Source: DATADW01 sp963733905 (lineage in GTDB: Bacteria > Actinomycetota > Acidimicrobiia > Spongiisociales > DATADW01). From it: a DNA stretch of 64,000 bases. Shown piece after piece: positions 51,757 through 61,326 of the stretch. Both the position numbers and the translations under genes were made by a program. How positions within the stretch are numbered: the stretch's first letter is position 1; every line of letters begins with the position of its first letter. The stretch covers positions 1 to 64,000 of the forward strand of contig CAVTEU010000007.1 in the NCBI GenBank assembly GCA_963733905.1, read 5' to 3'. The notes beneath the pieces are model-generated. The model saw only the letters and a program-made list of their open reading frames with translations, was not told where the DNA came from and searched no databases.

Positions 51757-53528
51757 GCGAGGTAGGGACCGACCGTCGCACCTTCATCAAGGCGCTCGGG
51801 GCAACCGCGGTGGCGGGCACCGCAGCCGTCGCCATCGGCACCATGGCCGGTCCGGCGAGAGCCGCCACGAACATATCGGGCAAGAAATCGGGCACCCACA
51901 CGTACAGCGACGACATGGTGGTGCCATCCGGGAATACGCTCACCTTCGACCCCGACAAGGACACCACGCTCAAGTTCAGCGGTGACCTCACCGTCCGCGG
52001 CACGCTGCGGATGAAGCCGTCCGGCCGGGGGATAAAGCACGAGATCCGGTTCACCAACGGCGGCACCCTCTGGGTGCTCGGCGCCGGAAAGCTCGACCTC
52101 AAGGGCACGACGCGCACCCCCTGGAACCGGACGGGGAAGAGCGGCACCTGGGTATCGAGCGACGACCTCAAGAGGACGCCGGTCGCCAAGGGCGACTACA
52201 CGGTGCGCAACTTCACCAAGGGGGGCACCGTCCCCTCCGCCAACACTTCCCACGGCACATTCAAGGCGGAGGTGTTCAACCTCACCCGGAACGTGATCAT
52301 CCGCGGGACGGCATCGAATCCGATGGAACAGATCCACGTGATGTCCTCCTCGCCCCAGAAGATCAAGTACGCCCTGGTGCGGTATGCGGGGATCACGACC
52401 GAGGTTGGGAAGTACCCCATCCACTTCCACCTCTGTGGGGGTGGGTCGCGGGGGAGCATCCTCCAGGGGGTCGTGGTGAGGGACTCCAACCACCACGGGT
52501 TCGCCATCCACGCCTCGCACGGGGTAACCCTCAAGTCCTGCATCGCCTATGACGTCGTCGGCGACGCCTACTGGTGGGACCTCCCGCCCGAGGACGACGC
52601 CAACGACGAGGTGAACGACACCAACGACATCGTGATAGACCGCTGCCTGGCGGTGGAGGTACGCACCGACGATGGGCTCGCCACCACTCCCCGGGAGCTC
52701 ACCGGGTTCCTTCTCGGCGGAGGCAGCGGCAACGTGATCCGCAACTCGGTGGCCTCCGCCATCAGGTTCGGCGCCAACTCCTCGGGGTTCCACTGGCCGA
52801 GCCAGGCCAACGGTGTGCCCAACGTGTGGGTGTTCGAGAACTGCCGAGCCCACAACAACGAGACCAACGGGATATTCGTCTGGCAGAACACGGCCACCAC
52901 ACCTCACTTCGTGGACAATTACCTCGCCTTCCACAACGGGCAGTCGGGAATCGACCACGGGGCCTACAACACCAAGGGGTACCACTACCGCAACTCGAAG
53001 TCGGTCGACAACGCGACCGACGGGCTCACCCAGCACGCCCAGTGCACCGTGCCGGAGAACCGGCTCACCGACGAGCGTCTCTCGTTCGAGAAATTCGTGT
53101 TCGCCGGAAGCCCGGCGATCACCCTCACGACCCACTCGCTGCCGTGCTCGTTGGCCACCCTCTACTACCAGTGCTCTTTCGACGGGGCGATCGAGGTTGA
53201 CGATGTCGGCTTGGAACGCGGCTGGTACGACTTCGTGGAGAGCGGGGTCGAGCCGTCGGACTTCGACATCGTGAGCTTTCACCCCGACTCGCTGATCCGG
53301 GTGCAGCGGACCGACGGCAGCGCCTACCAGATCACCTCCGCCGGAGGCGTCGAGGAGATCGGTGCCTTCTGGGACGGCTGGAAGACGCTGGGCTCCGACG
53401 ACGGCAACGGCGGTGGCGGTGGTGGCGGCGGTGGTGGCGGCGGTGGCGGCGGTGGCGGCGGTGGTGGTGGCGCCCCTCCCCCCGGGAACGAGAACCCCGG
53501 CTGGGAGCCTGGTTGCGGCAACCAGTGA
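51753..53528 (+). CDS. Tat-exported G8/parallel beta-helix protein with poly-Gly tail
   Basis: GTG 51753 overlaps the SLH stop as GTGA; an ATG five codons upstream is possible. TDRRTFIKALGATAVAG is a twin-arginine signal. Residues about 40-200 resemble a G8 domain (VVPSGNTLTFDPDKD, GTLWVLGAGKLDLKGTTR). Then comes a beta-helix with KYPIHFHLCGGGSRGSILQG, FAIHASHGVTLKSCIAYDVV and GHxx-like DAYWWDLPPEDD, the block shared with CEMIP/TMEM2-type proteins, which bind or cut hyaluronan. The end is a run of more than 20 Gly, then a Pro-rich GCGNQ. Catalytic activity is not shown. Confidence 0.8.
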   Translation: MSEVGTDRRTFIKALGATAVAGTAAVAIGTMAGPARAATNISGKKSGTHTYSDDMVVPSGNTLTFDPDKDTTLKFSGDLTVRGTLRMKPSGRGIKHEIRFTNGGTLWVLGAGKLDLKGTTRTPWNRTGKSGTWVSSDDLKRTPVAKGDYTVRNFTKGGTVPSANTSHGTFKAEVFNLTRNVIIRGTASNPMEQIHVMSSSPQKIKYALVRYAGITTEVGKYPIHFHLCGGGSRGSILQGVVVRDSNHHGFAIHASHGVTLKSCIAYDVVGDAYWWDLPPEDDANDEVNDTNDIVIDRCLAVEVRTDDGLATTPRELTGFLLGGGSGNVIRNSVASAIRFGANSSGFHWPSQANGVPNVWVFENCRAHNNETNGIFVWQNTATTPHFVDNYLAFHNGQSGIDHGAYNTKGYHYRNSKSVDNATDGLTQHAQCTVPENRLTDERLSFEKFVFAGSPAITLTTHSLPCSLATLYYQCSFDGAIEVDDVGLERGWYDFVESGVEPSDFDIVSFHPDSLIRVQRTDGSAYQITSAGGVEEIGAFWDGWKTLGSDDGNGGGGGGGGGGGGGGGGGGGGGAPPPGNENPGWEPGCGNQ

Positions 53529-54694
53529 GGATCCGCCGTGCCGGCGCCGCCATCCTGGCGGTTGCGGTTTGGTTGATCCCCGCCTCTCCGGCGGCAGCTG
53601 CGGGGACCTTCGACGACGACGATGGCAATGTCCACGAGGCCGCCATCGAGGCGATCGCTGCCGAAGGCATCACCGTTGGCTGCAGCTCGAACCTCTACTG
53701 CCCAGACCGGGCGGTTACCAGGGGGCAGATGGCGAGCTTCCTGCAGCGAGCCCTCGACCTCCCCCTATCCGGGACCGATTCCTTTGGTGACGATGACGGG
53801 AGCGTCCACGAGGAGGCGATCAACGCCATCGCCCAGGCGGGCATCACGATCGGCTGCAACGCGGCCGGGACGCGCTTCTGCCCGTCGGAGGCGCTCACCA
53901 GGGCCCAGATGGCGAGCCTCTTGGTGCGAGGCTTTGCCTTCCCCGCTTCCAGCGCCGACATCTTCGTGGACGACGAGGAGAGCGTTCACGAGGAGGCGAT
54001 CAACTCCATCGCCGCAGCAGCAATCACCGCTGGGTGCGACGAGTCCGGGATCCATTTCTGCCCGGAACAGGCGGTGAGGCGCGACCAGATGGCGAGCTTC
54101 CTCGCCCGGGCGCTGGGCTTGACGGCAACTGGGCCCTTCTCCTGCACCAGGGTGGTCGGGTTCAGTCAGACCGAGCAGTGGTTCACCGGCGGTGGCTTCG
54201 AGCCGGTGGCGGGTGACGCCAGGTGGGAGCTCCTCTGGGAGTCTGGAGCAACGATCGAGAAATGGGCCGATCCCGGTTTCGTCGGTTGGAGCAATCAGGT
54301 GGTATCGGGGTGCACGGACGGGACCCCTAGTCGGCTGTTGCTCACGGTGACCGGTGCCGAGCGCCCGGTGGCACAGTGGGTCGAGGACATCACGTCAGCG
54401 GTAGCTACTGCCAGGGTCAAGTACCCCGGCGCCGCAATCGTGCTCCAACCAATCGTCGGCGGTCCCGACGAGCGGCTATGTCCGGGGGACCGCAGGGAGA
54501 GTGTCAGGGCCTCGGTCAACCATCCGATCATCGACCAGGCGATCGAACACACGGTTCTCAGCGTGGTTGGCGTCGAAAAGGGCGCTTCGCCCGAGGTGCG
54601 TAGCTGCGCCGACTACAGAGACGACCTGGGCCACCTCACCGAGGCGGCGGTTGGACCGATCGGTGAGGAGATCGCCCGGTTCTACACCGACTGA
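53525..54694 (+). CDS. Secreted protein with three SLH-like repeats and an SGNH-like C-terminal domain
   Basis: GTG 53525 overlaps the previous stop as GTGA. A signal peptide (AVWLIPASPAAAA) is followed by three SLH-like units (EAAIEAIAAEGITVGC, VTRGQMASFLQRAL and so on). The C-terminal 190 residues include WELLWESGATIEKWADPG, LLLTVTGAERPVAQW and a late DDLGHLTEAAVG with Asp and His as in SGNH hydrolases; the nucleophile Ser is not clear. It may modify glycans at the wall. Third gene of an overlapping trio. Confidence 0.75.
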   Translation: MRIRRAGAAILAVAVWLIPASPAAAAGTFDDDDGNVHEAAIEAIAAEGITVGCSSNLYCPDRAVTRGQMASFLQRALDLPLSGTDSFGDDDGSVHEEAINAIAQAGITIGCNAAGTRFCPSEALTRAQMASLLVRGFAFPASSADIFVDDEESVHEEAINSIAAAAITAGCDESGIHFCPEQAVRRDQMASFLARALGLTATGPFSCTRVVGFSQTEQWFTGGGFEPVAGDARWELLWESGATIEKWADPGFVGWSNQVVSGCTDGTPSRLLLTVTGAERPVAQWVEDITSAVATARVKYPGAAIVLQPIVGGPDERLCPGDRRESVRASVNHPIIDQAIEHTVLSVVGVEKGASPEVRSCADYRDDLGHLTEAAVGPIGEEIARFYTD

Positions 54695-54706
54695 CCGCCC
54701 TACCTC

Positions 54707-55744
54707 TCAGATGATCTCCCTATCGCGCAGCACGCGGTGGAACTCGCGGGCGATGGGGATCATCCGGTCCATGGGAAAGTGGGCGAAGTCGATCTGCTCC
54801 TTGACACCCTCGAGCTTGAGCACACGGTCGACATCCACCACCGATACGTCGTGTTGGGCGGCGATGTCGGCCAGGGCCAGGTCGAACTCCATACGTCTCA
54901 GGTTCTGGGGGATTCTGACGAACTGGTAGGTGTGGGTCAGGTCGCCCGGACTCACGGTCAGGGTGTTGAAGACCACGACATGCGCCCCGGTCCGCTGCTT
55001 GACCTCGGTGACGATCCGGCCCATGTTGTCGTGGAATTCCTCGACGGGGATCTTGCCAAGGGCGGTGAAGTTTTCCCTCATCCACGCCACCCGGTCGAGG
55101 TGCTCCATCACCTCTCCCATCGGCGTGGTCAACCACCAACCGCCCGGGTCCACCAGGTAGCCGTGCTCGTTGTTGCGGTACAGGCTGCGGCTCAGGTCGG
55201 CGGCGATGGACAGAACCACCACGGTCTTGGGGAAGCTGCCGAGAGACGGCAGCGCCGGGATCCGGAACTCGGGTCTGAACAGACGCGGCTCGAAGGCATC
55301 GGGCGGCAGCTTGAGATACTGACCGGCCTCGGCGACCGCAGCCGGGTCGACACCGTCGAGTGCCTGGAGCAGAAAATCGGAGCGAGCATCTGCCACCTCG
55401 CCGTCTCGCATGATGGCGCAGACCCCGTTGAGGTCCTCCTCGATGAAGGGCTTTGCTGCGAAGACGGTGGGAAGGTCACAGGCACCGAGCATGTAGATGC
55501 CCAACCGGTTGTCGCTCTTGCCACGGCGGAAGACGGTGGCGCTTCGGGTGGTGAGCTCGCCGCGGAGGCGGAACCGTGCGCTGGAGGCCACGCCACGCAT
55601 GGCCCGCTCGGTCTTCGAGTCATCCCCGGCCTCGCTGCGAAGCGCTGCCTGCCGGTATGTGCCGCGCAGCCGGCGCTCTATCGCCGAGTTCTCACCGGCG
55701 ATCTTGCGGACCAGCCGCTGCACATTGCGCGCCACGGCGCTCAT
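54707..55744 (-). CDS. SGNH-like protein of a surface-polymer cluster
   Basis: ATG 55744 follows GAGGAG. The 345-residue product starts MSAVARNVQRLVRKIAGENS; conserved-looking parts are IYMLGACDLPTVFAAKPFIE (nucleophile-elbow-like), VVFNTLTVSPGDLTHTYQFV and a late IDFAHFPMDRMIPIAREFHR with Asp and His positions like an SGNH acyl-esterase. There is no signal peptide. It heads away from the SLH genes and groups with three further minus-strand genes. The fold call is tentative. Confidence 0.55.
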   Translation of the reverse strand: MSAVARNVQRLVRKIAGENSAIERRLRGTYRQAALRSEAGDDSKTERAMRGVASSARFRLRGELTTRSATVFRRGKSDNRLGIYMLGACDLPTVFAAKPFIEEDLNGVCAIMRDGEVADARSDFLLQALDGVDPAAVAEAGQYLKLPPDAFEPRLFRPEFRIPALPSLGSFPKTVVVLSIAADLSRSLYRNNEHGYLVDPGGWWLTTPMGEVMEHLDRVAWMRENFTALGKIPVEEFHDNMGRIVTEVKQRTGAHVVVFNTLTVSPGDLTHTYQFVRIPQNLRRMEFDLALADIAAQHDVSVVDVDRVLKLEGVKEQIDFAHFPMDRMIPIAREFHRVLRDREII

Positions 55745-55754
55745 CTGGCTCTCC

Positions 55755-56156
55755 TCACGATTGGGCCACCGGCTCGGTGACCACGCGGAACTTCCCTGAG
55801 GGCCCCGCGGCGGGATCCTCATCGGGAGTGGTGGTGAGCATGGCGAGCGAGTCACCGATCTCGATCATGTCGCCCGGTGCTGCCACGAGATGGCGCACCA
55901 CACCGCGGTCGGATGAAACCAGCCGCCACACCAGGCTCACCCGGGTGGTCTTGGTCCCGGTTGCCACCTTGCGTCCCGCCAGCTTGGTGAGGTACTTGGC
56001 GGAACGGTGAACCTCGAGTGTGGTGAGCTCGTCGGCTTGGATGTCGACCAGGGGGTCCCCGTAGCCGACCTCGGTGCCTTCGGCGACGTGCCACTCCAGA
56101 AGTCGCGCTTGTCCGACCCTGCGGTCGAGATGTGGAAGGTTCAGGTCGTAGCGCAT
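55755..56156 (-). CDS. Biotinyl/lipoyl-domain-like protein
   Basis: ATG 56156: MRYDLNLPHLDRRVGQARLL. The protein is a tandem of strands with WHVAEGTEVGYGDPLVDIQA and LVAAPGDMIEIGDSLAMLTT, the half-motifs of the biotinyl/lipoyl barrel. The Lys of the usual MKM/DKA turn is not seen at the expected place, so it may be a barrel-sandwich domain without cofactor. About 133 residues. Ten bases separate it from the gene at 55744. Confidence 0.6.
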   Translation of the reverse strand: MRYDLNLPHLDRRVGQARLLEWHVAEGTEVGYGDPLVDIQADELTTLEVHRSAKYLTKLAGRKVATGTKTTRVSLVWRLVSSDRGVVRHLVAAPGDMIEIGDSLAMLTTTPDEDPAAGPSGKFRVVTEPVAQS

Positions 56157-56157
56157 C

Positions 56158-56799
56158 TCAGCCTCCGGCGGCGCCGATCTGGGCGACCAGTGGGCGCGGT
56201 TCGAAGAACCCGATGTCGTCGAGGACGCGCACCGTCTCCTCGGCAAGCGCCTCGGAAGCGGCCGGCGAGTAGTGGAGCGGTGCCACTACATGGTCGGCTC
56301 CACCCAGCTCCGCCACGATCCGGTCGGCGTCGATCAGCGCCACCCCCCGGGTCCTCGAAAGCCTGACCAATTCGGCATCGAGCCGGAGCGCTCGAAGGGC
56401 GAAACGTTCGGGTCGGGTGCGGTAGGCATCGCTCCCCTCCGGTTCGACGGTCGAGGCGGTGAACCAGGCGAGATGCGGTCCGTCCTCATTGCGGATGGCC
56501 GTGATGATGCGGTCGGCGGCCGCGGCGAATTCTGTCGCTGGGGAATCGATCTCCGATACGACGGAGAGGATCACGGCGTGAGCGCCGCTTCCGATGAGGG
56601 CGGCGGGATCGAGACGCTCGAGAGCGACGTCGGGAACCGGCACCACTTCGACCGTGGGAGCCGAACCCCTCAGCCGGTAGATCCGGTCTGTGAGACGGTC
56701 GGCAGCGTCGGGTGGAAGCAGGGCGGCGGCGGTGTCGGGGGCCTGTGCCACCGCGATCCGAAATGGGTCCATGCCGCCGAGGATCTGGCTTTCGCTCAT
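56158..56799 (-). CDS. SGNH-like hypothetical protein
   Basis: 213 residues starting MSESQILGGMDPFRIAVAQA. Strand-helix order (AHAVILSVVSEIDSPATEFA, PHLAWFTASTVEPEGS, GVALIDADRIVAELGGADHV) and a late HYSPAASEALAEETVRVL recall SGNH hydrolases, but the Gly-Asp-Ser nucleophile block is missing. It overlaps the acyl-carrier-protein gene by four bases, so it may act on the acyl chain carried by it. Confidence 0.5.
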   Translation of the reverse strand: MSESQILGGMDPFRIAVAQAPDTAAALLPPDAADRLTDRIYRLRGSAPTVEVVPVPDVALERLDPAALIGSGAHAVILSVVSEIDSPATEFAAAADRIITAIRNEDGPHLAWFTASTVEPEGSDAYRTRPERFALRALRLDAELVRLSRTRGVALIDADRIVAELGGADHVVAPLHYSPAASEALAEETVRVLDDIGFFEPRPLVAQIGAAGG

Positions 56800-57035
56800 C
56801 GCGACCGCTCCACCAACTGCTCGATGGCGGTCACGGTCCGGAAGTTGTCCAGGTCGACCTCGGAAGCATCGATCTTGACGCCGAACCGCTGCTCGAGAAA
56901 TCCGATCAGGGTGAACACCCCGAGCGAGTCGATTATCTCCTCTTGCAGGAGGTCGGTCTCAGCGCCGACCGGAAACGAACCATCCGACAACTCGGACTGG
57001 ACGAACCGAAGGATCTCATCACCGACATCGCTCAT
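56796..57035 (-). CDS. Acyl carrier protein 1
   Basis: 79 residues: MSDVGDEILRFVQSELSDG, then LLQEEIIDSLGVFTLIGFLE with the phosphopantetheine Ser in DSLG, and VDLDNFRTVTAIEQLVE. This is a normal-length ACP of the type found in specialised clusters. First gene of the minus-strand group 56.8-54.7 kb, divergent from a second ACP. Confidence 0.88.
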   Translation of the reverse strand: MSDVGDEILRFVQSELSDGSFPVGAETDLLQEEIIDSLGVFTLIGFLEQRFGVKIDASEVDLDNFRTVTAIEQLVERSR

Positions 57036-57267
57036 GATCTAAAACCACTCATTGATCTGTGGACCGCCCCTCAAAGGCACCGCCCGAACCGATTGCGGCA
57101 GGCTCGGTGTGACCTAGTTGCCATCATCGGCGGTAAGAGCCAGAAGCTTGAGAGCGGGCAAGGCACCTTACCCATTGCCGGCCACCACCATCGGCAAGCG
57201 GCCTGCGGTCTGCCCGTCTCGAGGCGGTACCATGCCCGCGCAGCCACCTGGGAGAGCAGCAGCAGCC

Positions 57268-57531
57268 ATGACGTCGTCGATGAGCACCGCCGAGGCGATC
57301 CGAGCCTTCATCGTCGAAGACCTCGGCTGGGAGGGGTCCTCCGAGGAACTGACCGACGATGTATCTCTGTTCGAGGCCGAGATCCTCGACTCGATGGGGA
57401 TCCAGCAGATGGTGGCGTTCATCGAGGAGGAATTCGACATCGAGGTCGCCGACGAGGATCTGGCCGTGGCCAACTTCGAATCCGTTGGAGCCATCGCCCG
57501 GCTGGTCGAGACCCGGCGGCAGCCGGGCTGA
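57268..57531 (+). CDS. Acyl carrier protein 2
   Basis: ATG 57268 (a longer frame has no better site). 87 residues with EAIRAFIVEDLGWEGSSEEL and the carrier site LFEAEILDSMGIQQMVAFIE. Two hydrolase genes follow directly. The order ACP then paired hydrolases is the one seen in exosortase-A exopolysaccharide clusters. Confidence 0.88.
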   Translation: MTSSMSTAEAIRAFIVEDLGWEGSSEELTDDVSLFEAEILDSMGIQQMVAFIEEEFDIEVADEDLAVANFESVGAIARLVETRRQPG

Positions 57532-57532
57532 C

Positions 57533-58465
57533 GTGACCATCACCTCAGGGGGTGATGACCACCCTCTGGACATGCCGAACTCCGATCGTGTCTGGAAATC
57601 GGTAGCAGCCGATCGTATCGAGAGGCCCGATGGGGCCTGGGTTCGGGTCGGCTTCATCGAGACGGCGACCGGCGATCTGTTCGCCGCGGTGCACGGCCCC
57701 GCCGGCGAGCCCAGAGGGGTCGCCCTGATCTGCCCGCCGCCACTTGCCGAGGGACCCCGCAACTACCGGCGCGAGTACCAACTCGCCGCCGGTCTGGCCG
57801 AAGGTGGGGTGGCTGCGATGCGATTTCACCCCATCGGGAGTGGGCAGAGCGGAGACGGCCCGTTCACTCTCGCCTCGATGTCAGCCGACGCCTCCAACGC
57901 CTTGGGGGCGCTTGCTCGCCGAGTTCGGCGACCTCCCGGTTGCCGTGGTCGGGACCCGGCTGGCCGCAGTGGTGGCGGCGCGCACCACCCCGGCCGGAGG
58001 GACGCTGGTTCTCTGGGACCCGGTGGTGGACGGCTCGGCGTATGCCAAAGAGGTGATGCGGGCCCGGAGGCTGTCCGAGCTCGCCTCGGGTGAATCCGTC
58101 AAAGGAGGAAGACCGTCGAATCGGATACGGGCCGACGACGGCCCGGTGGACGTTGTCGGATATCCGGTCGACAGGACGCTGCTCGACGAGGCGAGGTCGC
58201 AACCGTTATCGGAGGTCGAGAACGCGGCCAGGCGGATCCAAATCGTGGAGATGTCACGTAAGGGGACTCCGCGTCCGGCGGTCCTCGACCTCGCCGAGCA
58301 ATGGCGCGGCGCGACGGGGCGGATGTGCGGATCGACACGGTGGCGGCTGCCGAGTCCTGGTGGTTCGGGTCGGCCGGCAAGGGCGGGCGTCTCGAGGTGG
58401 AGGTGACCGCCACCGAGGCGGTGACCCTCACCCTCGGGTTCCTGCTCGGGGATGGCGCATGGTGA
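57533..58465 (+). CDS. Alpha/beta-hydrolase-like protein (exosortase-A hydrolase-2-like), frame interrupted
   Basis: GTG 57533 lies one base after the ACP stop. The first part has TGDLFAAVHGPAGEPRGVAL, then ICPPPLAEGPRNYRREYQLA and AMRFHPIGSGQSGDGPFTLA, the substrate-strand and Gly-x-Gly-x-Ser/Asp region of alpha/beta hydrolases. After a frame change near 57,915 it continues DLPVAVVGTRLAAVVAARTT and GTLVLWDPVVDGSAYAKEVM, and after another near 58,300 ends LGFLLGDGAW. Similar proteins accompany ACPs in exopolysaccharide clusters. Where a nucleophile is expected there is GTRLA, so it may be inactive. Confidence 0.65.
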
Positions 58466-59308
58466 CGGCATCACCGCCCAAGGAGCAGGCGGTGTTCGTG
58501 GATGGTCCCGAGGGCGCCCTGGCGGCGGTGGTCACGAGACCCGAGACGCCCACCGGCACCGGAGTGGTGATCTGCCCGGGCGGTTGGTACGGGACCTCGA
58601 CCAACCGCAACCGTGTCGTGGTGAGGCTGGCGAGGGAGATCGCCGCTCTCGGGCACACCGTCGTCAGGTTCGACTGGCATGGTGTCGGAGACAGCAGCGG
58701 TGAGATCGACCGTTTCGTGCTCGACCGGCCCTTTGTCGGCGATGTGGTGGCGGTGTGCGACGCGCTGAGTGGGGCCGCCGACCGGCTGCTGATGATCGGT
58801 GTCTGTTTCGGCGGACGGTCGGCGCTGGCGGCGGCGTCGCAGTTGGAGAACCTTTCCGGGCTGGTGCTTGTCTCCTTCCCCTTCCCCGCCGAGCAGACCA
58901 AGGCGGACTGGAGGGCCCGCAAGATGGGATGGCGGGGCGTGGCCAACGTCGCCACCAACCCCGAGTTGTGGCGGCCGGCGGCGCGGTGGGCCACACGGCG
59001 ACTCCGCCCCGCCCCGGCCGGCCCCAAAGCGCGCGACATCAGCCTCACCCCGGGGTCGTTCCGGGCGGATATGGGCGAGCTTCGCGATCGAGGGGTCACC
59101 GTCGATCTCGTCTTCGGAGCGGACGACCTCGAACTCGTTTCGTTCGAGTCACTCCGCCAGGGTCCCCTCGGGCGACTACCTGGAGCGCTCTCGGCCCGGG
59201 ATCGAGGTGGCGGTCACCGAGCGGGGCGATCTGAGCAGCTTCCGCTCGCTCGAGGCACAGCAAACTGCGATAGAACTGATCACCGCGATAGTGCGCCGGA
59301 GGCTGTGA
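58459..59308 (+). CDS. Alpha/beta hydrolase (exosortase-A hydrolase-1-like), frame interrupted
   Basis: ATG 58459 overlaps the previous gene. GTGVVICPGGWYGTSTNRNR, then VVRFDWHGVGDSSGEIDRFV and LLMIGVCFGGRSALAAASQL, a nucleophile elbow with Cys in place of Ser (G-V-C-F-G-G). A frame change near 59,165 precedes the end YLERSRPGIEVAVTERGDLS. Around 280 residues. The arrangement with ACP and a second hydrolase is typical of exopolysaccharide gene sets. Confidence 0.75.
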
Positions 59309-60485
59309 CCACCCTCCGCATCACCGGGGAGCAGCGGCGCGCCCGGCTGGCGAGACGGCACCTGCTCGCCACGACGATCGGACGACCCGGTTGCGGTCGC
59401 CGCTGCTCTCGTCGGGCTCCACGCCACCGACCCGGCAACGGTGCTCCTCGGAGCGACCGCCCGGATGAACCCGCCGGACGTTTCGGCGCTGGAGAGGGCT
59501 CTCTACGAGGACCGCTCGCTGGTGCGGCTACTCGGGATGCGCCGCACCGTGTTCGTGGTACCCGCCGATCTGGCTGCGGTGATCCAGTCGGCGGTCACCG
59601 CCGAGATCGCGGTCAAGCAGCGGCGCCGCATCGTCCAACTGGTCGCCCAAGCGGGGGTGGCGGACGACCCGGAGGCGTGGCTGGCCGCGTGTCGAAGAGG
59701 CGACACTCGAGGCCCTCGCCGCTCGGGGAGAGGCGACCGCTGCCGAGCTCTCCTCGGATGTGCCCGAGTTGAGAGTGCAGGTCGAGGTCAACCAGGGGAA
59801 GAACTACGCCGGGAAGATCGGGATGTCCACCCAGGTCCTGTTCCTTCTCGGGGCCGAGGGCCGGATCGTGAGGGGTCGCCCCAAGGGGACATGGTTGAGC
59901 ACCCTTTATCGATGGGCGCCGAGCGAAACCTGGTTGCCCGGCGGGCATCCCCGAGATTGCGGTGGACGAGGCGAGGACCGAGCTTGCCCGCCGCTGGCTC
60001 GCCGCCTTCGGTCCGGCACCGGTCAGCGACCTCACCTGGTGGACCGGGTGGACGGCCCGACAGACGACGGCCGCCCTCGCCGGGCTGCAACTGGTCGAGG
60101 TGGCGCTCGACACCGGGACCGGTGTGGTGCTCGCCGACGACGCCGACCAGGTGGCTGAGGTCGAACCGTGGGCGGCGCTTCTCCCCGCCCTCGACTCCAC
60201 CATCATGGGCTGGTCGGAGCGGTCCTGGTACCTGGGCGATCATCGCCCACGGCTGTTCGACCGGAACGGCAACGCCGGCCCAACGATCTGGTGGGAGGGG
60301 CGGGTCGTGGGGGGATGGGCGCAACGGAAGGACGGCGAGATCGCCATCCGGTTTCTGGAGGAGGTCCCGACTGAGGCCGCCGAGGCGGTGGGTCTGCGAG
60401 GCCGAGCGGGTCGCTCGGTGTCCTCGGACCATTGCGGGTGACGCCCCGCTTTCGGGACGCCTCTGGAGCGGGAGCTCAGTTCGTG
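59305..60485 (+). CDS. Winged-helix protein of the AlkZ-like family, frame interrupted
   Basis: GTG 59305 overlaps the previous stop. Family blocks: QRRARLARRHLLA, LVGLHATDPATVLLGATARM, LLGMRRTVFVVPADLAAVIQ, ELARRWLAAFGPAPVSDLTW, and the end TPLERELSS after a last frame change near 60,460. Earlier changes lie near 59,385, 59,690 and 59,945. This HTH_42 family includes AlkZ, a glycosylase that unhooks DNA crosslinks made by azinomycin; relatives often protect producers from their own DNA-damaging products. Activity here is not proven. Confidence 0.82.
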
Positions 60486-60489
60486 AGGC

Positions 60490-61326
60490 TCAATACCCGC
60501 TGAGGACGCCGATCGACCGCCCGTACTCCATCGACCGTCCGAACAGCCAGATCGCTACCGGCAGGAGCAGCAGGTTGAACGCGGCCAGGGCGATGAGCGA
60601 CTCGGGGATCCCGAATCCGGGGATGATGTCACCCGACGGCATCAATGCCTTGCGCAGCCCCTGGTTGACGTAGGTCTGGGGGATGGCATAGGCCAGGATC
60701 CGGAGCGGCGTGGGTAGCGCCTCGATGTTGAAGAACTGCCCGGACAGCACCTGCGTGGCGAGCATGTAGAGCGTCAGCACCGGATCACCCTTCTTGGCCA
60801 GCACCTTGATGCTGGCGGAGAGCACGCCGATGGCCAGCCCGGTGCCGAGACCGAGCACCAGGATGAGCATCGCCACACCCAGCCCCGATGGGTCGTAGAC
60901 CGCACCAAGCACGGTGGAGAGGACGACCATCACCATGATGAGGAGAAGCCGGAGACCGGTGGGCCAGACAACCATGGTGAAAGGCAGGAGTCGCCAGGGG
61001 ACCGGCTCCACCAGGAGCATCTCCCAGTGGCCGTGGAGCATCGCCGCCTCTAGCTCGAAGCTCAGCCCGTTGACTCCCGGCGCCATGATCATCATCCCCA
61101 CGAAGCCGAGCACGACGAAGGTGTAGTAGTCGCCTCCAACGGCCGGTGAGTTCACATTGAGCTGGGAGATGAAGTAGAAGATCACCACCGGGAGCAACTG
61201 GCTGACCTGGCCGAGCCAGAAACCGAGTGGGTAGTTGGTGGAGTAGTTCCACCCCATCCGGAAGAAGGCCCCGGAGATGCCGGACGCACGGCGCACGCCG
61301 AGCCCGGCAGTGGCGAGGGCGCTCAT
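60490..61326 (-). CDS. ABC-2 type exporter, membrane subunit
   Basis: ATG 61326 overlaps the ATPase stop as ATGA. 278 residues with six membrane helices (SQLLPVVIFYFISQLN, FVVLGFVGMMIMAPGVNG, LLLIMVMVVLSTVLGAV and so on) and the ABC-2 domain motif ALPTPLRILAYAIPQTYVNQ. It would export a glycan, lipid or drug together with the ATPase at 61323-62327. Complete. Confidence 0.88.
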   Translation of the reverse strand: MSALATAGLGVRRASGISGAFFRMGWNYSTNYPLGFWLGQVSQLLPVVIFYFISQLNVNSPAVGGDYYTFVVLGFVGMMIMAPGVNGLSFELEAAMLHGHWEMLLVEPVPWRLLPFTMVVWPTGLRLLLIMVMVVLSTVLGAVYDPSGLGVAMLILVLGLGTGLAIGVLSASIKVLAKKGDPVLTLYMLATQVLSGQFFNIEALPTPLRILAYAIPQTYVNQGLRKALMPSGDIIPGFGIPESLIALAAFNLLLLPVAIWLFGRSMEYGRSIGVLSGY

